A stretch of 64,000 bases of DNA from Roseovarius sp. SCSIO 43702 (GCF_019599045.1 NZ_CP080623.1:1820501-1884500); one strand, 5' to 3'. Shown: positions 9,277-18,233, counted from the stretch's first letter. Translations and numbers: made by a program. Notes: a model not told the origin generated them from the letters alone.

Positions 9277-9951
9277 TCAGGCATTGGCCGCGCGGGTGAG
9301 CGACAGGCGCGCCGTTTCGAGATGTTCCTTCATGCGCGTTGCGGCCTCCTCGGGGGTGCGCGCGCGAATCGCGTCGAGGATGGCGCGATGCTGGATGTTG
9401 TACTGGCGGATGATGTCGGGGTTGAGCGTCAGGTGCCGCATCCGCGTCCATTCGTCCATCGCGCGCACGGAGTTGATCTGCCCGATGACCCAGATCAGCA
9501 GATTGTTGTTGGTCGAGGTCGCGAGCGCGCGGTGAAAATCGGTATCCGCCTCCGCGAAGGCCCGGGGGTCCTCGACCGCCTCTTCCATCTGGTCGCAAAG
9601 CGCCTCGAGCTCCTCGAAATCGGCTTGCCGCCCATGCAGGACGCAGAGCCGGCAGATATGCGGCTCGAGCGCGAAGCGCGCGTCGATGAGTTCGAGCGGG
9701 TTGGCGTTCTGGACCGCCTCGATGGTCTGGGTGCCGGGCTCGTGCGTGACGTAGGTGCCGCTTCCGGGGCGTGTGGTGATCAGCCCCTCGCGTTCGAGCT
9801 GGATCAGCGCCTCGCGCAGGGTGTTGCGCGCCACACCGTAGGTTTCGGCCATCTGCCGCGACGCCGGGAGACGCTCGTGCTGTCGGAAAGTTCCCCTGGC
9901 GATCTCGCGCCGAAGGAGGGACGCGATGTCGGCAGACCCAAGCTTACTCAT
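9277..9951 (-). CDS. FadR-subfamily GntR transcriptional regulator
   Basis: A 224-residue repressor/activator. An N-terminal GntR winged helix (REIARGTFRQHERLPASRQ, then GVARNTLREALIQLEREGL) is followed by an all-helical FCD ligand-binding domain carrying the metal-binding pattern D..FH near DTDFHRALA and later His residues. The ATG at 9951 has GGAAGG seven bases upstream; a longer start at 9999 would read through the candidate operator. It is divergent from gmaS, so it probably regulates the methylamine genes. Its effector (an amine, glutamyl derivative or organic acid) is unknown. Confidence 0.88.
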   Translation of the reverse strand: MSKLGSADIASLLRREIARGTFRQHERLPASRQMAETYGVARNTLREALIQLEREGLITTRPGSGTYVTHEPGTQTIEAVQNANPLELIDARFALEPHICRLCVLHGRQADFEELEALCDQMEEAVEDPRAFAEADTDFHRALATSTNNNLLIWVIGQINSVRAMDEWTRMRHLTLNPDIIRQYNIQHRAILDAIRARTPEEAATRMKEHLETARLSLTRAANA

Positions 9952-10281
9952 GCAATTTCCTTCCAAGTATGATCCAATTTTGATCCAATGATAGGGCAAT
10001 GTCCAGAAACTTCGCGATATTGGCTCAAAAAAGGTTGCGTATTGGATTGATTCTTTTCTAACGTCAGGTCAGGTCGCGCAGTCCGACCTCCGCATCGAAC
10101 GGTCTGGCGAACTGCGCGAACCGGATTGCGTATTTCACCGAGTGACGCCGGTCACAAGACGTGATCCCGAAATGATCGGAGGGCCGTGGGAGGGGCCGGG
10201 CTTTACCGCAACGATAACCAAGCAATCCAGACCGTGCGGCCCGGAGAAGGCCCGCGACGAGACCAGCAAGGAGTGAAGACA
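9952..10281. promoter_or_regulatory. Divergent gntR/gmaS control region with TGATCCAA repeats
   Basis: This 330-base non-coding stretch is noticeably richer in A and T than its surroundings. Two identical TGATCCAA boxes lie at 9970-9977 and 9981-9988, eleven bases apart, next to the gntR start. An imperfect inverse match, ATTGGATTGATTC, begins at 10041 on the gmaS side. Boxes repeated at one helical turn suit a dimeric regulator, and autoregulation by the adjacent GntR protein is inferred. No convincing -35/-10 pair was fixed. Confidence 0.45.
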
Positions 10282-11760
10282 GTGGCCGAAACCGACCTCG
10301 AAAGATTTGTAGACGCCGAAGGGCGCGACGAGAAGATCAAGGAAGTCCGCAAGATGATCGATGACAAGGGCATCGAGTATCTGTATCTGCAGTTCGTGTC
10401 GGTCACCGGCAAGATCATGGGCAAGGGGATCCCTGCCGATCACTGGGAGAACATCGCCAAGAAGGGCTTCCAGCTTGTCTACGGCGCGACGGTCAACCTG
10501 TTCACAAACCGCGCGGGCGAATACCTGGGCTATGGTCCCGAGGCCGCCGAGCTGATCGGGATTCCCGAGCCCGAAACCTTCATGCAGCTTCCCTGGGCGC
10601 CGCAGATCGGGCGGTTCTACTGCACGCTGTTCCGCAACCGCGAGGAGAAGGAAAATCCGGGCGGATACCTGACCGCCGATTGCCGCGGCAACCTGCGCCG
10701 GATGCACGAGGAATTCGAGAAGAAGCACGGTCGCAAGCTGCGCATCGGGACCGAACCCGAGATGATGTGGCTCAAGTTCGACGAGAACGGCAAGCCCAAG
10801 GACGGATATTCCAAGCCCTTCTGCTATCACATCGACCAGTTCGAAAGCCTGCGGCCCGTGTCGATGCAGGTGATCCGCTACGCGCGGAAGATGGGTCTCG
10901 ACATGATCCAGGGCGACCATGAGGACGCGCCGGGGCAGCTCGAGCTGAACTGGATGTTCGACGACGTGCTGCGCAATGCCGACCGTCTGACCACCTACCG
11001 CCAGATCTGTGCGCAGGTCGCACGCGAGAACGGTATCTTCGCCTGTTTCATGACGAAACCTTTCATGGGCGTTTCGGCGAGCGGGTGTCACCACAACATG
11101 AGCCTGTGGCGTGGCGGCGAGGACGAGTTCGTGAAATGCGGCAACGACCCCGACGACCTGCCGGGGATGCGCGACAATTACATGTATGTGAAGGGTGGTG
11201 AGAACACCTTCATGCCCGACGATGACGACCCGCAGATGCCCGGCAAGGAGGGCCTCGAGGCGATCGGGGGCGTGGTCCATCACCTTCAGGCGCTGACCGC
11301 CGTGGGTTGCTCGACCGTCAACAGCTATCGCCGGCTCTGGGATACGGGTTTCTGGGCGCCGGTCTTTGCCGACTGGGGATTCCAGAACCGGACGACGGGT
11401 CTGCGCGTCTCGGCGCCGGGGCGGTTCGAATACCGGTCGGTCGATTCGATGGTGAACCCCTATCTCATGGGCACCACGCTTCTGGCCGCGATGGATGACG
11501 GGATCGACAACAAGCTCGACCCCGGCAAGCCGGAGGAGCGCAACATCTACCAGGCGATCAAGGATGGCAAGGACGTCAAGAAGCTGCCCATGAGCCTTGG
11601 GGAGGCGCTCGAGTTCCTGAAGAACGATGAGGTGGTGCAGCGCGGGATGCCGGGCGAGATGTATCGCCTGTTCCACGAGTACAAATACGATGAGTATGCG
11701 CGTTTCATGTCCACCGTGACGGATTGGGACTCGGATACTTACATGGAGTGTCTTCCCTGA
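10282..11760 (+). CDS. gmaS: Gamma-glutamylmethylamide synthetase-like glutamine synthetase homologue
   Basis: Glutamine-synthetase-fold ligase of 492 residues. GmaS joins glutamate and methylamine using ATP, the first step of the indirect methylamine pathway. Visible features are GTEPEMMWLKF and GDHEDAPGQLELNW (metal-binding Glu residues), FMTKPFMGVSASGCHHNMSL (nucleotide/active-site loop) and RVSAPGRFEYRS near the C-terminus. A GTG start at 10282 is chosen because AAGGAG lies eight bases upstream; an ATG at 10186 adds an unconserved leader. The protein could instead be a GlnT-type glutamine synthetase III. The mgsABC, tmm and tdm neighbours favour GmaS. Confidence 0.8.
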   Translation: MAETDLERFVDAEGRDEKIKEVRKMIDDKGIEYLYLQFVSVTGKIMGKGIPADHWENIAKKGFQLVYGATVNLFTNRAGEYLGYGPEAAELIGIPEPETFMQLPWAPQIGRFYCTLFRNREEKENPGGYLTADCRGNLRRMHEEFEKKHGRKLRIGTEPEMMWLKFDENGKPKDGYSKPFCYHIDQFESLRPVSMQVIRYARKMGLDMIQGDHEDAPGQLELNWMFDDVLRNADRLTTYRQICAQVARENGIFACFMTKPFMGVSASGCHHNMSLWRGGEDEFVKCGNDPDDLPGMRDNYMYVKGGENTFMPDDDDPQMPGKEGLEAIGGVVHHLQALTAVGCSTVNSYRRLWDTGFWAPVFADWGFQNRTTGLRVSAPGRFEYRSVDSMVNPYLMGTTLLAAMDDGIDNKLDPGKPEERNIYQAIKDGKDVKKLPMSLGEALEFLKNDEVVQRGMPGEMYRLFHEYKYDEYARFMSTVTDWDSDTYMECLP

Positions 11761-11846
11761 CGACACTTCGAGAGGATCGGCGGCGGCGGGCCCGGGCTCG
11801 CCGTCACGACAGCAACGCAACCTGAAACGTGAGGAGGCGCATCCAG

Positions 11847-12782
11847 ATGTGCGGAATTGCAGGACTGATTCACAGGGGCAAGAGCAGCTCGGTCGGCTCG
11901 GAAATGACCGCCATGCTGCAAGCTCTGAAACACCGGGGGCCGGACAGCACGGGCTATGCCGTCTATGGCGAACCGACCGAGGGCGAGCTCATCATGCGCC
12001 TGAAAGTGGCCGAGGCCGAGGACATGGATCGCGGCCGGGGCATCCACAAGGTGATCGAGGACCGGATCGAGGAAGTCGAGCGCATCCTCGAGGAGCATGG
12101 CGCCAAGATCAAATCGAAGGAGGCGCCGCGCGAATACTCGCTGCGCTATGTCATCACCCATCCCGATGACACCGGCGAGATGGCCGCCCATATGGAGGAG
12201 ACCGAAGGTGTCGAGATCCTGTCGATGGGCAACGGTCTCGAGCTCATCAAGGATCTGGGCGACGCCAAGGTCGTGTCGGAGGCCTACGGGCTCAACGATT
12301 TCCAGGGCACGCATGGCATCGGCCATACGCGGATGGCGACCGAGTCGGATGTCGACATCAAATCTGCGCACCCTTACTGGGCCTTTCCCTACAATGACGT
12401 GAGCGTGGTCCATAACGGCCAGATCACGAACTACTGGATCATGCGCCGCGAGATGGAGCGCAAGGGCCACCGTTTCATGTCGAATTGCGACAGCGAGCTT
12501 CTGGCGGTCTATACGGCGCACAACCTCGCCAACGGCATCAGCCTCGAGGAGAGCCTGCGCAAGTCGATCGACGAGATCGACGGCGTGTTCACCTACCTGG
12601 TGGCCACCAAGGATCAGCTCGGCATGGCCAAGGACACGATGGCCGCGAAACCGCTCGTCCTCTACGAGAGCGACGACTTGATCGCGATGGCGAGCGAAGA
12701 GGTGGCGATCCGCGCGATCCTGCCGCAGGAAATCGACACGTATGATCCCTACGACGAGGAGGTCCGGGTATGGCAAGCGTAA
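11847..12782 (+). CDS. mgsA: N-methylglutamate synthase subunit A-like (class II glutamine amidotransferase)
   Basis: A 311-residue Ntn-type amidotransferase resembling the N-terminal domain of glutamate synthase. It begins MCGIAGLIH, so removal of Met exposes the nucleophilic Cys, and carries HRGPDSTGYA, HTRMATESD and the substrate-loop HNGQITNYW. In N-methylglutamate synthase this subunit is thought to release the amine from the gamma-glutamyl donor for transfer to 2-oxoglutarate. The ATG at 11847 follows GTGAGGAGGCG. The 3' end overlaps mgsB by 13 bases, indicating coupling. The same fold occurs in GlxB proteins. Confidence 0.85.
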   Translation: MCGIAGLIHRGKSSSVGSEMTAMLQALKHRGPDSTGYAVYGEPTEGELIMRLKVAEAEDMDRGRGIHKVIEDRIEEVERILEEHGAKIKSKEAPREYSLRYVITHPDDTGEMAAHMEETEGVEILSMGNGLELIKDLGDAKVVSEAYGLNDFQGTHGIGHTRMATESDVDIKSAHPYWAFPYNDVSVVHNGQITNYWIMRREMERKGHRFMSNCDSELLAVYTAHNLANGISLEESLRKSIDEIDGVFTYLVATKDQLGMAKDTMAAKPLVLYESDDLIAMASEEVAIRAILPQEIDTYDPYDEEVRVWQA

Positions 12783-13639
12783 GCGACGCAGAACTCAAGA
12801 AAATGACGCAGGACGAGCGCGCCAAGGCGCTCGGCATGACGACGGAGCAACTGACGGGCAAGTCCCTCTATGTCGAGTTCGATCCCGACGCGGAAGAGCG
12901 GTTCACCTACCCTTGGGCGCCGGATGTCGATTTCAACAAGCGGACCGAGTTCGACTGCGACGGCAAGACCACGACCGAGGTGAACTCGCAGATCCGGGAG
13001 CTGATGAGGGAGGGCTACGGCACGATCGTGCTCAAGAACCCGCGCGGCATGCACTCGCTGGGTGTGGGTATCCTGTCGCGGCTCAACCTCATCATCGAGG
13101 GATCGACCGGGTACTTCACGGTCGGGCTGATCGACGGGCCGAACGTGCGCATCACCGGGCGCGTGGGCTGGTCCTGCGGCGAGAACATGATGTCCGGCAC
13201 GATCATGATCGAGAAGAACGCGGGCTCCACCTTCGGCGCGGCGATCCGGGGCGGTGACCTTGTCTGTCGCGGCTCGGTCGGGTCGCGGACGGGCATCGAC
13301 CAGAAGGGCGGCACGATCATCGTGGGTGGCGACACCGGCGCGCTGTCGGGCTTCATGATGCAGCGGGGCCGGATGGTTGTCTGCGGCAATGCCGGCAAGA
13401 ACCTGGGCGACTCGATGTATGACGGCACGATCTTCGTCGGAGGCGAGATCAAGTCGCTCGGCGTCGACGCGGTGGAGGCCGAGCTGACCGATCTCGACAA
13501 GAAGTGGCTGACCCGGAAGCTGACCCAATATGGCCTGATGCCCGACAAGGGGGTGGATCACTTCACCAAGGTCGTCGCGGGCAAGCAGCTCTGGAACTAC
13601 GACAACCTCGAGCCGTCCGAGAAGAAACTCATTCTGTAA
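12770..13639 (+). CDS. mgsB: N-methylglutamate synthase subunit B-like (GXGXG domain)
   Basis: A 289-residue protein matching the C-terminal GXGXG structural domain of glutamate synthase large chains. The right-handed beta-helix repeats are seen as GENMMSGTIMIEKNAG, GAAIRGGDLVCRGSVG, QKGGTIIVGGDTGAL and GDSMYDGTIFVGGEIKSLG. It has no catalytic residues of its own and is expected to scaffold the A and C subunits. Its start overlaps mgsA by 13 bases, and mgsC follows 52 bases later after an AAGGAG site. The family is also called GlxC. Confidence 0.85.
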   Translation: MASVSDAELKKMTQDERAKALGMTTEQLTGKSLYVEFDPDAEERFTYPWAPDVDFNKRTEFDCDGKTTTEVNSQIRELMREGYGTIVLKNPRGMHSLGVGILSRLNLIIEGSTGYFTVGLIDGPNVRITGRVGWSCGENMMSGTIMIEKNAGSTFGAAIRGGDLVCRGSVGSRTGIDQKGGTIIVGGDTGALSGFMMQRGRMVVCGNAGKNLGDSMYDGTIFVGGEIKSLGVDAVEAELTDLDKKWLTRKLTQYGLMPDKGVDHFTKVVAGKQLWNYDNLEPSEKKLIL

Positions 13640-13691
13640 GGTCTGCGGCCCGCGCAGGCGGGCGGCACGACCCAGCTAAGGAGACAACAAC

Positions 13692-15056
13692 ATGGCTGAT
13701 GGTGATCTGCCGAAGAAACCAGCGCTGGCACGCGATGTGAACCGCATCGGTGACAGCTTCATCTTTCCCCCGCATGTCATGGACGACATCCATATCAAGT
13801 CCGAACTGGGCCGGTATCGGATGCGGGGTTTCTCGCTTTTCAAGAAGATCCCGCATTGGGACGACCTGACCTTCCTTCCCGGCACGCTGACGCGGTTCGT
13901 GATCGAGGGATACCGCGAGAAATGCGAGACCAAGACCGTGATCGGTCCGCGCGCCAAGAAACCGCTGGAACTCGATATCCCGGTCTACATCACCGGCATG
14001 AGCTTCGGCGCGCTGAGTTACGAGGCCAAGACCGCGTTGGCGCGCGGTGCGACGATGGCCGGCACGGCGACCTGTTCGGGCGAGGGGGGGATGATCCCCG
14101 ACGAGCGGCGTTACAGTTCGAAATGGTTCTACCAGTGCATCCAGTCGCGCTATGGCTTCAACCCCAACCACCTCGTGCTGGCGGACGGGTGCGAGTTCTT
14201 CATCGGCCAAGGCTGCAAGGTCGGTCTCGGCGGGCACCTCATGGGTCAGAAAGTGACCGACCAAGTGGCCGAGATGCGCTCGCTTCCGGCGGGTATCGAC
14301 CAGCGGAGCCCGGCGCGGCATCCCGACTGGCTCGGGCCCGACGACCTGGCGCTCAAGATCCAGGAGATCCGCGAGGCGACGGACTGGCAGATTCCGATCC
14401 AGCTCAAGCTGGGCGCGTCCCGTGTCTATGACGATGTGCGGATGGCCGTGAAATGCGATCCCGACTCGATCTATATCGACGGCATGGAAGGTGGCACGGG
14501 CGCAGGTCCGCATCTTGCGACCGAGGATACCGGCGTGCCAGGCATGGCCGCGATCCGTCAGGCCCGCAAGGCCATCGACGACCTGGGCAAGCGGGGCGAG
14601 ATCAGCCTTGTTTACGCAGGTGGTATCCGCAACGGCGCGGACGTGGCCAAGGCGATTGCCCTGGGTGCGGACGCGATTGCCATCGGTCATTCGGCGATGA
14701 TGGCGCTCAACTGCAACAAGGACATCCCCGAGGCGAACTATCCCGAGGAAATCGGCGCGGAGCCGGGATATTGCTACCACTGCCACACAGGGCGCTGTCC
14801 CGTGGGCGTGGCCACGCAGGATCCAAAGCTGCGCGAGCGGCTCGACCCCGATGCCGCGGCCGAGCGTGTCTACAACTTCCTGCACACCCTCACCATCGAG
14901 GCGCAGCTTTTCGCGCGTGCTTGCGGCAAGACCTATCTTCACTCCCTGGAGCCCGAGGACCTGGCCGCGCTCACGATGGAGGCTTCGGCCATGGCGGGCG
15001 TGCCGCTGGCGGGGACGAACCACACCGTCGGCGTCGAGGATTATCACCACCTGTAA
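13692..15056 (+). CDS. mgsC: N-methylglutamate synthase subunit C-like (FMN/Fe-S glutamate-synthase domain)
   Basis: A 454-residue homologue of the central and FMN-binding domains of glutamate synthase. TGMSFGALSYEAKTALARG, DGMEGGTGAGPHLATEDTG and YAGGIRNGADVAKAIALGA mark the flavin barrel, and CYHCHTGRCPVGVATQD supplies the three-Cys iron-sulfur motif. With MgsA and MgsB it would form N-methylglutamate from gamma-glutamylmethylamide. CTAAGGAG precedes the ATG. Splitting of the glutamate synthase architecture over three small genes is characteristic of Mgs/Glx systems and argues against ordinary GltB. Confidence 0.87.
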   Translation: MADGDLPKKPALARDVNRIGDSFIFPPHVMDDIHIKSELGRYRMRGFSLFKKIPHWDDLTFLPGTLTRFVIEGYREKCETKTVIGPRAKKPLELDIPVYITGMSFGALSYEAKTALARGATMAGTATCSGEGGMIPDERRYSSKWFYQCIQSRYGFNPNHLVLADGCEFFIGQGCKVGLGGHLMGQKVTDQVAEMRSLPAGIDQRSPARHPDWLGPDDLALKIQEIREATDWQIPIQLKLGASRVYDDVRMAVKCDPDSIYIDGMEGGTGAGPHLATEDTGVPGMAAIRQARKAIDDLGKRGEISLVYAGGIRNGADVAKAIALGADAIAIGHSAMMALNCNKDIPEANYPEEIGAEPGYCYHCHTGRCPVGVATQDPKLRERLDPDAAAERVYNFLHTLTIEAQLFARACGKTYLHSLEPEDLAALTMEASAMAGVPLAGTNHTVGVEDYHHL

Positions 15057-15062
15057 GGGAGC

Positions 15063-15116
15063 GCCGGGCCAAGGGCCCGGCCCTTCCCACACCGAAGGCC
15101 GGGCGGATCGCCCGGC
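15063..15116 (+). other. Two tandem hairpins between mgsC and the 137-residue gene
   Basis: Stem one pairs GCCGGGCC (15063-15070) with GGCCCGGC (15074-15081) across three bases. Stem two pairs GCCGGGC (15098-15104) with GCCCGGC (15110-15116) across five. Neither is followed by a T-run, so mRNA stabilisation or processing within the operon is more likely than termination. The downstream gene has its own GGAAAGGAG site. Confidence 0.5.
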
Positions 15117-15137
15117 GCCCCGGAAAGGAGAGAACAC

Positions 15138-15551
15138 ATGGCTGGAACGCAATACCGCGGCTCGGAAATCACCGATGTCGATCAGTTTCTCAAGGACGCC
15201 GACGGCCTTGCCTCGGAACGCGAAAAGGAGATCGGGCAACATATCGGGTATCGCTATGACGTGAACCTGGTGCCTGATTACGATCGGATCACGCCCTTCC
15301 TCGAGAAATACATCGAGACGATGGGATGGGACGACCTGAACTGGCTCGAGGATGTGCACATGGGCTACGAGGAAGGCATGCCCGCCGTCTTCGACCGCAA
15401 CAACAACGGCTGGGTGCGGGTGCCCGACACGATCGACCTGCCCGACAACCAGCAGGACCGCGACATGATCGCGCGCGAGCTTCTCATCAAGTTCCAGATG
15501 TCGGACCGTCATCCGCTCGTGAACTTGCGGAAGGCCTACATGAAGTTCTGA
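15138..15551 (+). CDS. Uncharacterised 137-residue protein of the mgs operon
   Basis: A soluble, acidic 137-residue protein without signal peptide or membrane segment. It is rich in charged and aromatic residues (YRYDVNLVPDYDRITPF, GWDDLNWLEDVHMGYEEG) and ends LVNLRKAYMKF. No known domain is recognised. A strong GGAAAGGAG site precedes the ATG, and the nitrilase-like gene starts ten bases after the stop, so it belongs to the same transcript as mgsABC. A chaperone or accessory subunit of the N-methylglutamate synthase is a guess from position only. Confidence 0.7.
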   Translation: MAGTQYRGSEITDVDQFLKDADGLASEREKEIGQHIGYRYDVNLVPDYDRITPFLEKYIETMGWDDLNWLEDVHMGYEEGMPAVFDRNNNGWVRVPDTIDLPDNQQDRDMIARELLIKFQMSDRHPLVNLRKAYMKF

Positions 15552-15561
15552 AGGAACGCCG

Positions 15562-16431
15562 ATGGCACGCCATCTGCATATCGCCTGTCTGCAAACCCCT
15601 CCGGTGCCGGATTTCGATGCGGCGCTGGAGGTCGCTACATCATTGGCCGAGACGGCAGCGGGGCAGGGGGCGGAAATGCTTTTCCTGCCCGAATATTGTG
15701 GCGGGCTGAGAACCGCGAACGGCCGCCTCGCGCCACCCGTCGCCGCGGAAGAAGATCATCCGGTCCTCGCGGGCCTGAGCGAATTGGCCGCGCGGCTCGG
15801 CGTCTGGATCAACGTGGGCTCAATCGCCATCGAGGGGCCGGGGGACAAGTTCCTGAACCGCGGCTACATGATCGACGACGCGGGGCGCATCCGGGGACGG
15901 TATGACAAGATCCACCTTTTCGACGTGACGCTCTCGGAGGATGAAATCTATCGCGAGAGCGACAGCGTCGCGCCGGGGTGCAAAGCCATCATCCACGATA
16001 CCCCCAAGGCCCGGATCGGCCATACGATCTGCTACGATCTGCGCTTTCCCGAGCTTTTTCGCCGGCTCGCACAGGGCGGGGCGGAGATACTCGTCTGTCC
16101 CGCGGCCTTCACCCGTCTCACGGGCGCGGCCCATTGGCACGTGTTGAACCGCGCGCGCGCCATCGAGACGACGCGTTTCGTCGTTTCGGCCTGCGCGGCG
16201 GGTGACATCGCGGGCGGGGGCGGCAGCTATGGCCATTCGCTCATCGTCTCGCCCTGGGGCGAGATGCTAGCGGAGGGGGGCGATGCGCCGGGCGTGGTGA
16301 GTGCGGTCATCGACCTCGAGCAGGTGCGCGCGACCGAGGCGCGAATCCCGAGCCTTGCAAACGGACGCGATTTCGCGCCGGCCGAGACTACGAAGACGAC
16401 CAAGACCATCAGGGAGCTGGAAGAGGGCTGA
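15562..16431 (+). CDS. Carbon-nitrogen hydrolase (nitrilase superfamily, Nit/omega-amidase-like)
   Basis: A 289-residue cytoplasmic amidohydrolase. The Glu-Lys-Cys triad is visible: E44 in FLPEY, K116 in GRYDKIHLF and C157 in HTICYDLRFPELF. The last motif, followed by HWHVLNRARAIE, is typical of the Nit branch that hydrolyses omega-amides of dicarboxylic acids or deaminated glutathione. Being between mgsABC and a permease, it may act on a gamma-glutamyl or alpha-keto amide by-product such as N-methyl-2-oxoglutaramate; this is inference. Confidence 0.85.
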   Translation: MARHLHIACLQTPPVPDFDAALEVATSLAETAAGQGAEMLFLPEYCGGLRTANGRLAPPVAAEEDHPVLAGLSELAARLGVWINVGSIAIEGPGDKFLNRGYMIDDAGRIRGRYDKIHLFDVTLSEDEIYRESDSVAPGCKAIIHDTPKARIGHTICYDLRFPELFRRLAQGGAEILVCPAAFTRLTGAAHWHVLNRARAIETTRFVVSACAAGDIAGGGGSYGHSLIVSPWGEMLAEGGDAPGVVSAVIDLEQVRATEARIPSLANGRDFAPAETTKTTKTIRELEEG

Positions 16432-16534
16432 GATCCTCGCGGGCCGCAACAGGCCACGCCGCATGATCGGCGAACAACGAAGCGAACACGAAAACAACAA
16501 CAAGCGTGTCATTCAACAGAGAGGGACCAAGACA

Positions 16535-18157
16535 ATGTCTGTATCGGATGGAAACCAGGGGAATGCGCCCATTCAGGGCGAAAGCAACCTGCACAGGGCG
16601 ATCAGTTGGCCACAGGCCTTCTGGCTGGCGAGCGGGGTTCCCGCGCTGGTCCTGTTCTCGATCGGCGGGATCGCCGCGACGATCGGCAACCCTTCGTGGG
16701 TGATCTGGATACTGTCGGTATCGTTCGGCTTTCTCCAGGCCTTCATCTATGCCGAGATCGCCGGGCTCTTCCCGTCGAAAAGCGGCGGGGCCTCGGTCTA
16801 CGGCGCGGCGGCCTGGGTGCGCTACAGCAAGTTCCTGGCGCCGCTATCGGTCTGGTGCAACTGGCTCGCCTGGACGCCGGTCCTTGCCATCGGCGGCGGG
16901 CTGGCGGCGGGGTATATCCTCAACGTCTTCTTCGACCCTGACAGCGCGATCCGATCGTGGCAGATCACGCTGGTCAATCTCGACTTCCTCAAGGAAGGCA
17001 TCAGCCTACGGATCGACGCGACCTTCCTGATCGGCGCGGTGATCCTCTTCGTCGTCTTCGGCATCCAGCACGGGGGCGTCCTGCGCGCCGCGCGGTTCCA
17101 GACGATCATGGGCCTCGCCGTGGTGATCCCACTTCTGATCGTGGGCATCGTGCCGCTGTTGACGGGCGACGTGCTGGCCGAGAACCTCACGCCTCTGAAG
17201 CCGCTGGCTTTCGACGGCGACGGCAACGTGACGGAAGGAAACTGGGACAGGGCCGGATGGACGTTGTTCCTTGGCGGGCTCTTCATCGCGGCTTGGTCGG
17301 CCTACGCCTTCGAGACGGCGATCTGCTACACCTCCGAGTTCAAGAACCCTGCCTATGACACGCCGCGCGCGATCCTCTTTGCCGGTGGCCTCTGCATCGT
17401 GGTCTACACGCTCGTGCCGCTGTCGTTCCAGGGGGTCCTGGGCGTCGATGGCATGTTGCAGGAGGGGATCGTCGACGGCTCGGCCGTGGCGGGTGCGATG
17501 GCCGGAATGGTGGGCGGCGGATCCTTCGTCTTCTCGCTTATGGTCATCATGCTGATCCTCGCGCTGCTGTTGGCGGTGATGACCTCGATGGCCGGCTCGT
17601 CGAGGACGCTCTACCAGGGTGGTGTCGATGGGTGGCTGCCGCGCTACCTTGGTCGCGCGAACGAGCACGGAGCACCCACGCCCGCGATGTGGACGGATCT
17701 GGGCTTCAACCTGATCCTGCTTCTCATGTCGGATTATCTGTTCGTGCTCGCCGTCTCGAACTGCTGCTACCTGATCTTCAACTTTCTCAACCTCAACGCC
17801 GGCTGGATCCACCGTATCGACAGCGCCGAGACGCCGCGCCCCTGGCGCTGCCCGACGCCGCTCATGGTCGTGGGCGTGATCCTCAGCTTCGTCAACGCGG
17901 TCCTTCTGGGCGCGGGTGCGAATGTCTGGGGCGAGGGGACGCTGATGTCGGGGATCATCGCGGCGCTGCTGATCCTTCCGGTCTTCGCCTTCCGGCATTA
18001 CGTGCAGGACAAGGGGAAGTTTCCCAAGGAGATGCTCGACGATCTGCATCTGAGTTCACGCGACCTCAACGTTCGCAAGGCGGGGATGAAACCCTACATC
18101 GCCCTTGCGGCGGGGATCGTGGTCGCGATCGTCGCGAACCAGATCTTCTATCTCTGA
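16535..18157 (+). CDS. APC-superfamily amino acid/amine permease
   Basis: A 540-residue polytopic membrane protein with about twelve hydrophobic segments. An early ALVLFSIGGIAATIGNPSWV, a PSKSGGASVYGAAAWVRY loop and SAYAFETAICYTSEFKNP in mid-protein fit the APC transporter fold (proton- or sodium-coupled uptake of amino acids or amines). The ATG at 16535 follows an AGAGAGGGACC site; upstream in-frame codons overlap the nitrilase gene. Position suggests import of methylamine, a glutamyl derivative or another amine, but the substrate is not determined. Confidence 0.85.
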   Translation: MSVSDGNQGNAPIQGESNLHRAISWPQAFWLASGVPALVLFSIGGIAATIGNPSWVIWILSVSFGFLQAFIYAEIAGLFPSKSGGASVYGAAAWVRYSKFLAPLSVWCNWLAWTPVLAIGGGLAAGYILNVFFDPDSAIRSWQITLVNLDFLKEGISLRIDATFLIGAVILFVVFGIQHGGVLRAARFQTIMGLAVVIPLLIVGIVPLLTGDVLAENLTPLKPLAFDGDGNVTEGNWDRAGWTLFLGGLFIAAWSAYAFETAICYTSEFKNPAYDTPRAILFAGGLCIVVYTLVPLSFQGVLGVDGMLQEGIVDGSAVAGAMAGMVGGGSFVFSLMVIMLILALLLAVMTSMAGSSRTLYQGGVDGWLPRYLGRANEHGAPTPAMWTDLGFNLILLLMSDYLFVLAVSNCCYLIFNFLNLNAGWIHRIDSAETPRPWRCPTPLMVVGVILSFVNAVLLGAGANVWGEGTLMSGIIAALLILPVFAFRHYVQDKGKFPKEMLDDLHLSSRDLNVRKAGMKPYIALAAGIVVAIVANQIFYL

Positions 18158-18184
18158 CCGGGTTCCGGCCAGACCAATGAAAAC

Positions 18185-18210
18185 GCGGCGCCCCATGTTC
18201 GGGGCGCCGC
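18185..18210 (+). terminator. GC-rich hairpin after the permease gene
   Basis: A perfect ten-base stem, GCGGCGCCCC (18185-18194) with GGGGCGCCGC (18201-18210), encloses a six-base loop. There is no U-tract, so it may attenuate or protect the transcript 3' end and need not stop it. The next gene's ribosome site (GAAGGAAAGG) follows directly. Confidence 0.45.
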
Positions 18211-18233
18211 ATCCACGAAGGAAAGGTTGCGAA

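Noticed and set aside
11420..11440. GGTTCGAATAC, tRNA T-arm-like
   Set aside because: It lies inside the gmaS coding sequence and no acceptor or anticodon arm surrounds it. A similar GGTTCGAATC within tmm near 19520 was dismissed for the same reason.
11847..15056. Ordinary assimilatory glutamate synthase (GltB)
   Set aside because: Amidotransferase, GXGXG and FMN domains are on three separate genes beside a gmaS-like gene, with no GltD small subunit, which fits Mgs/Glx systems better.
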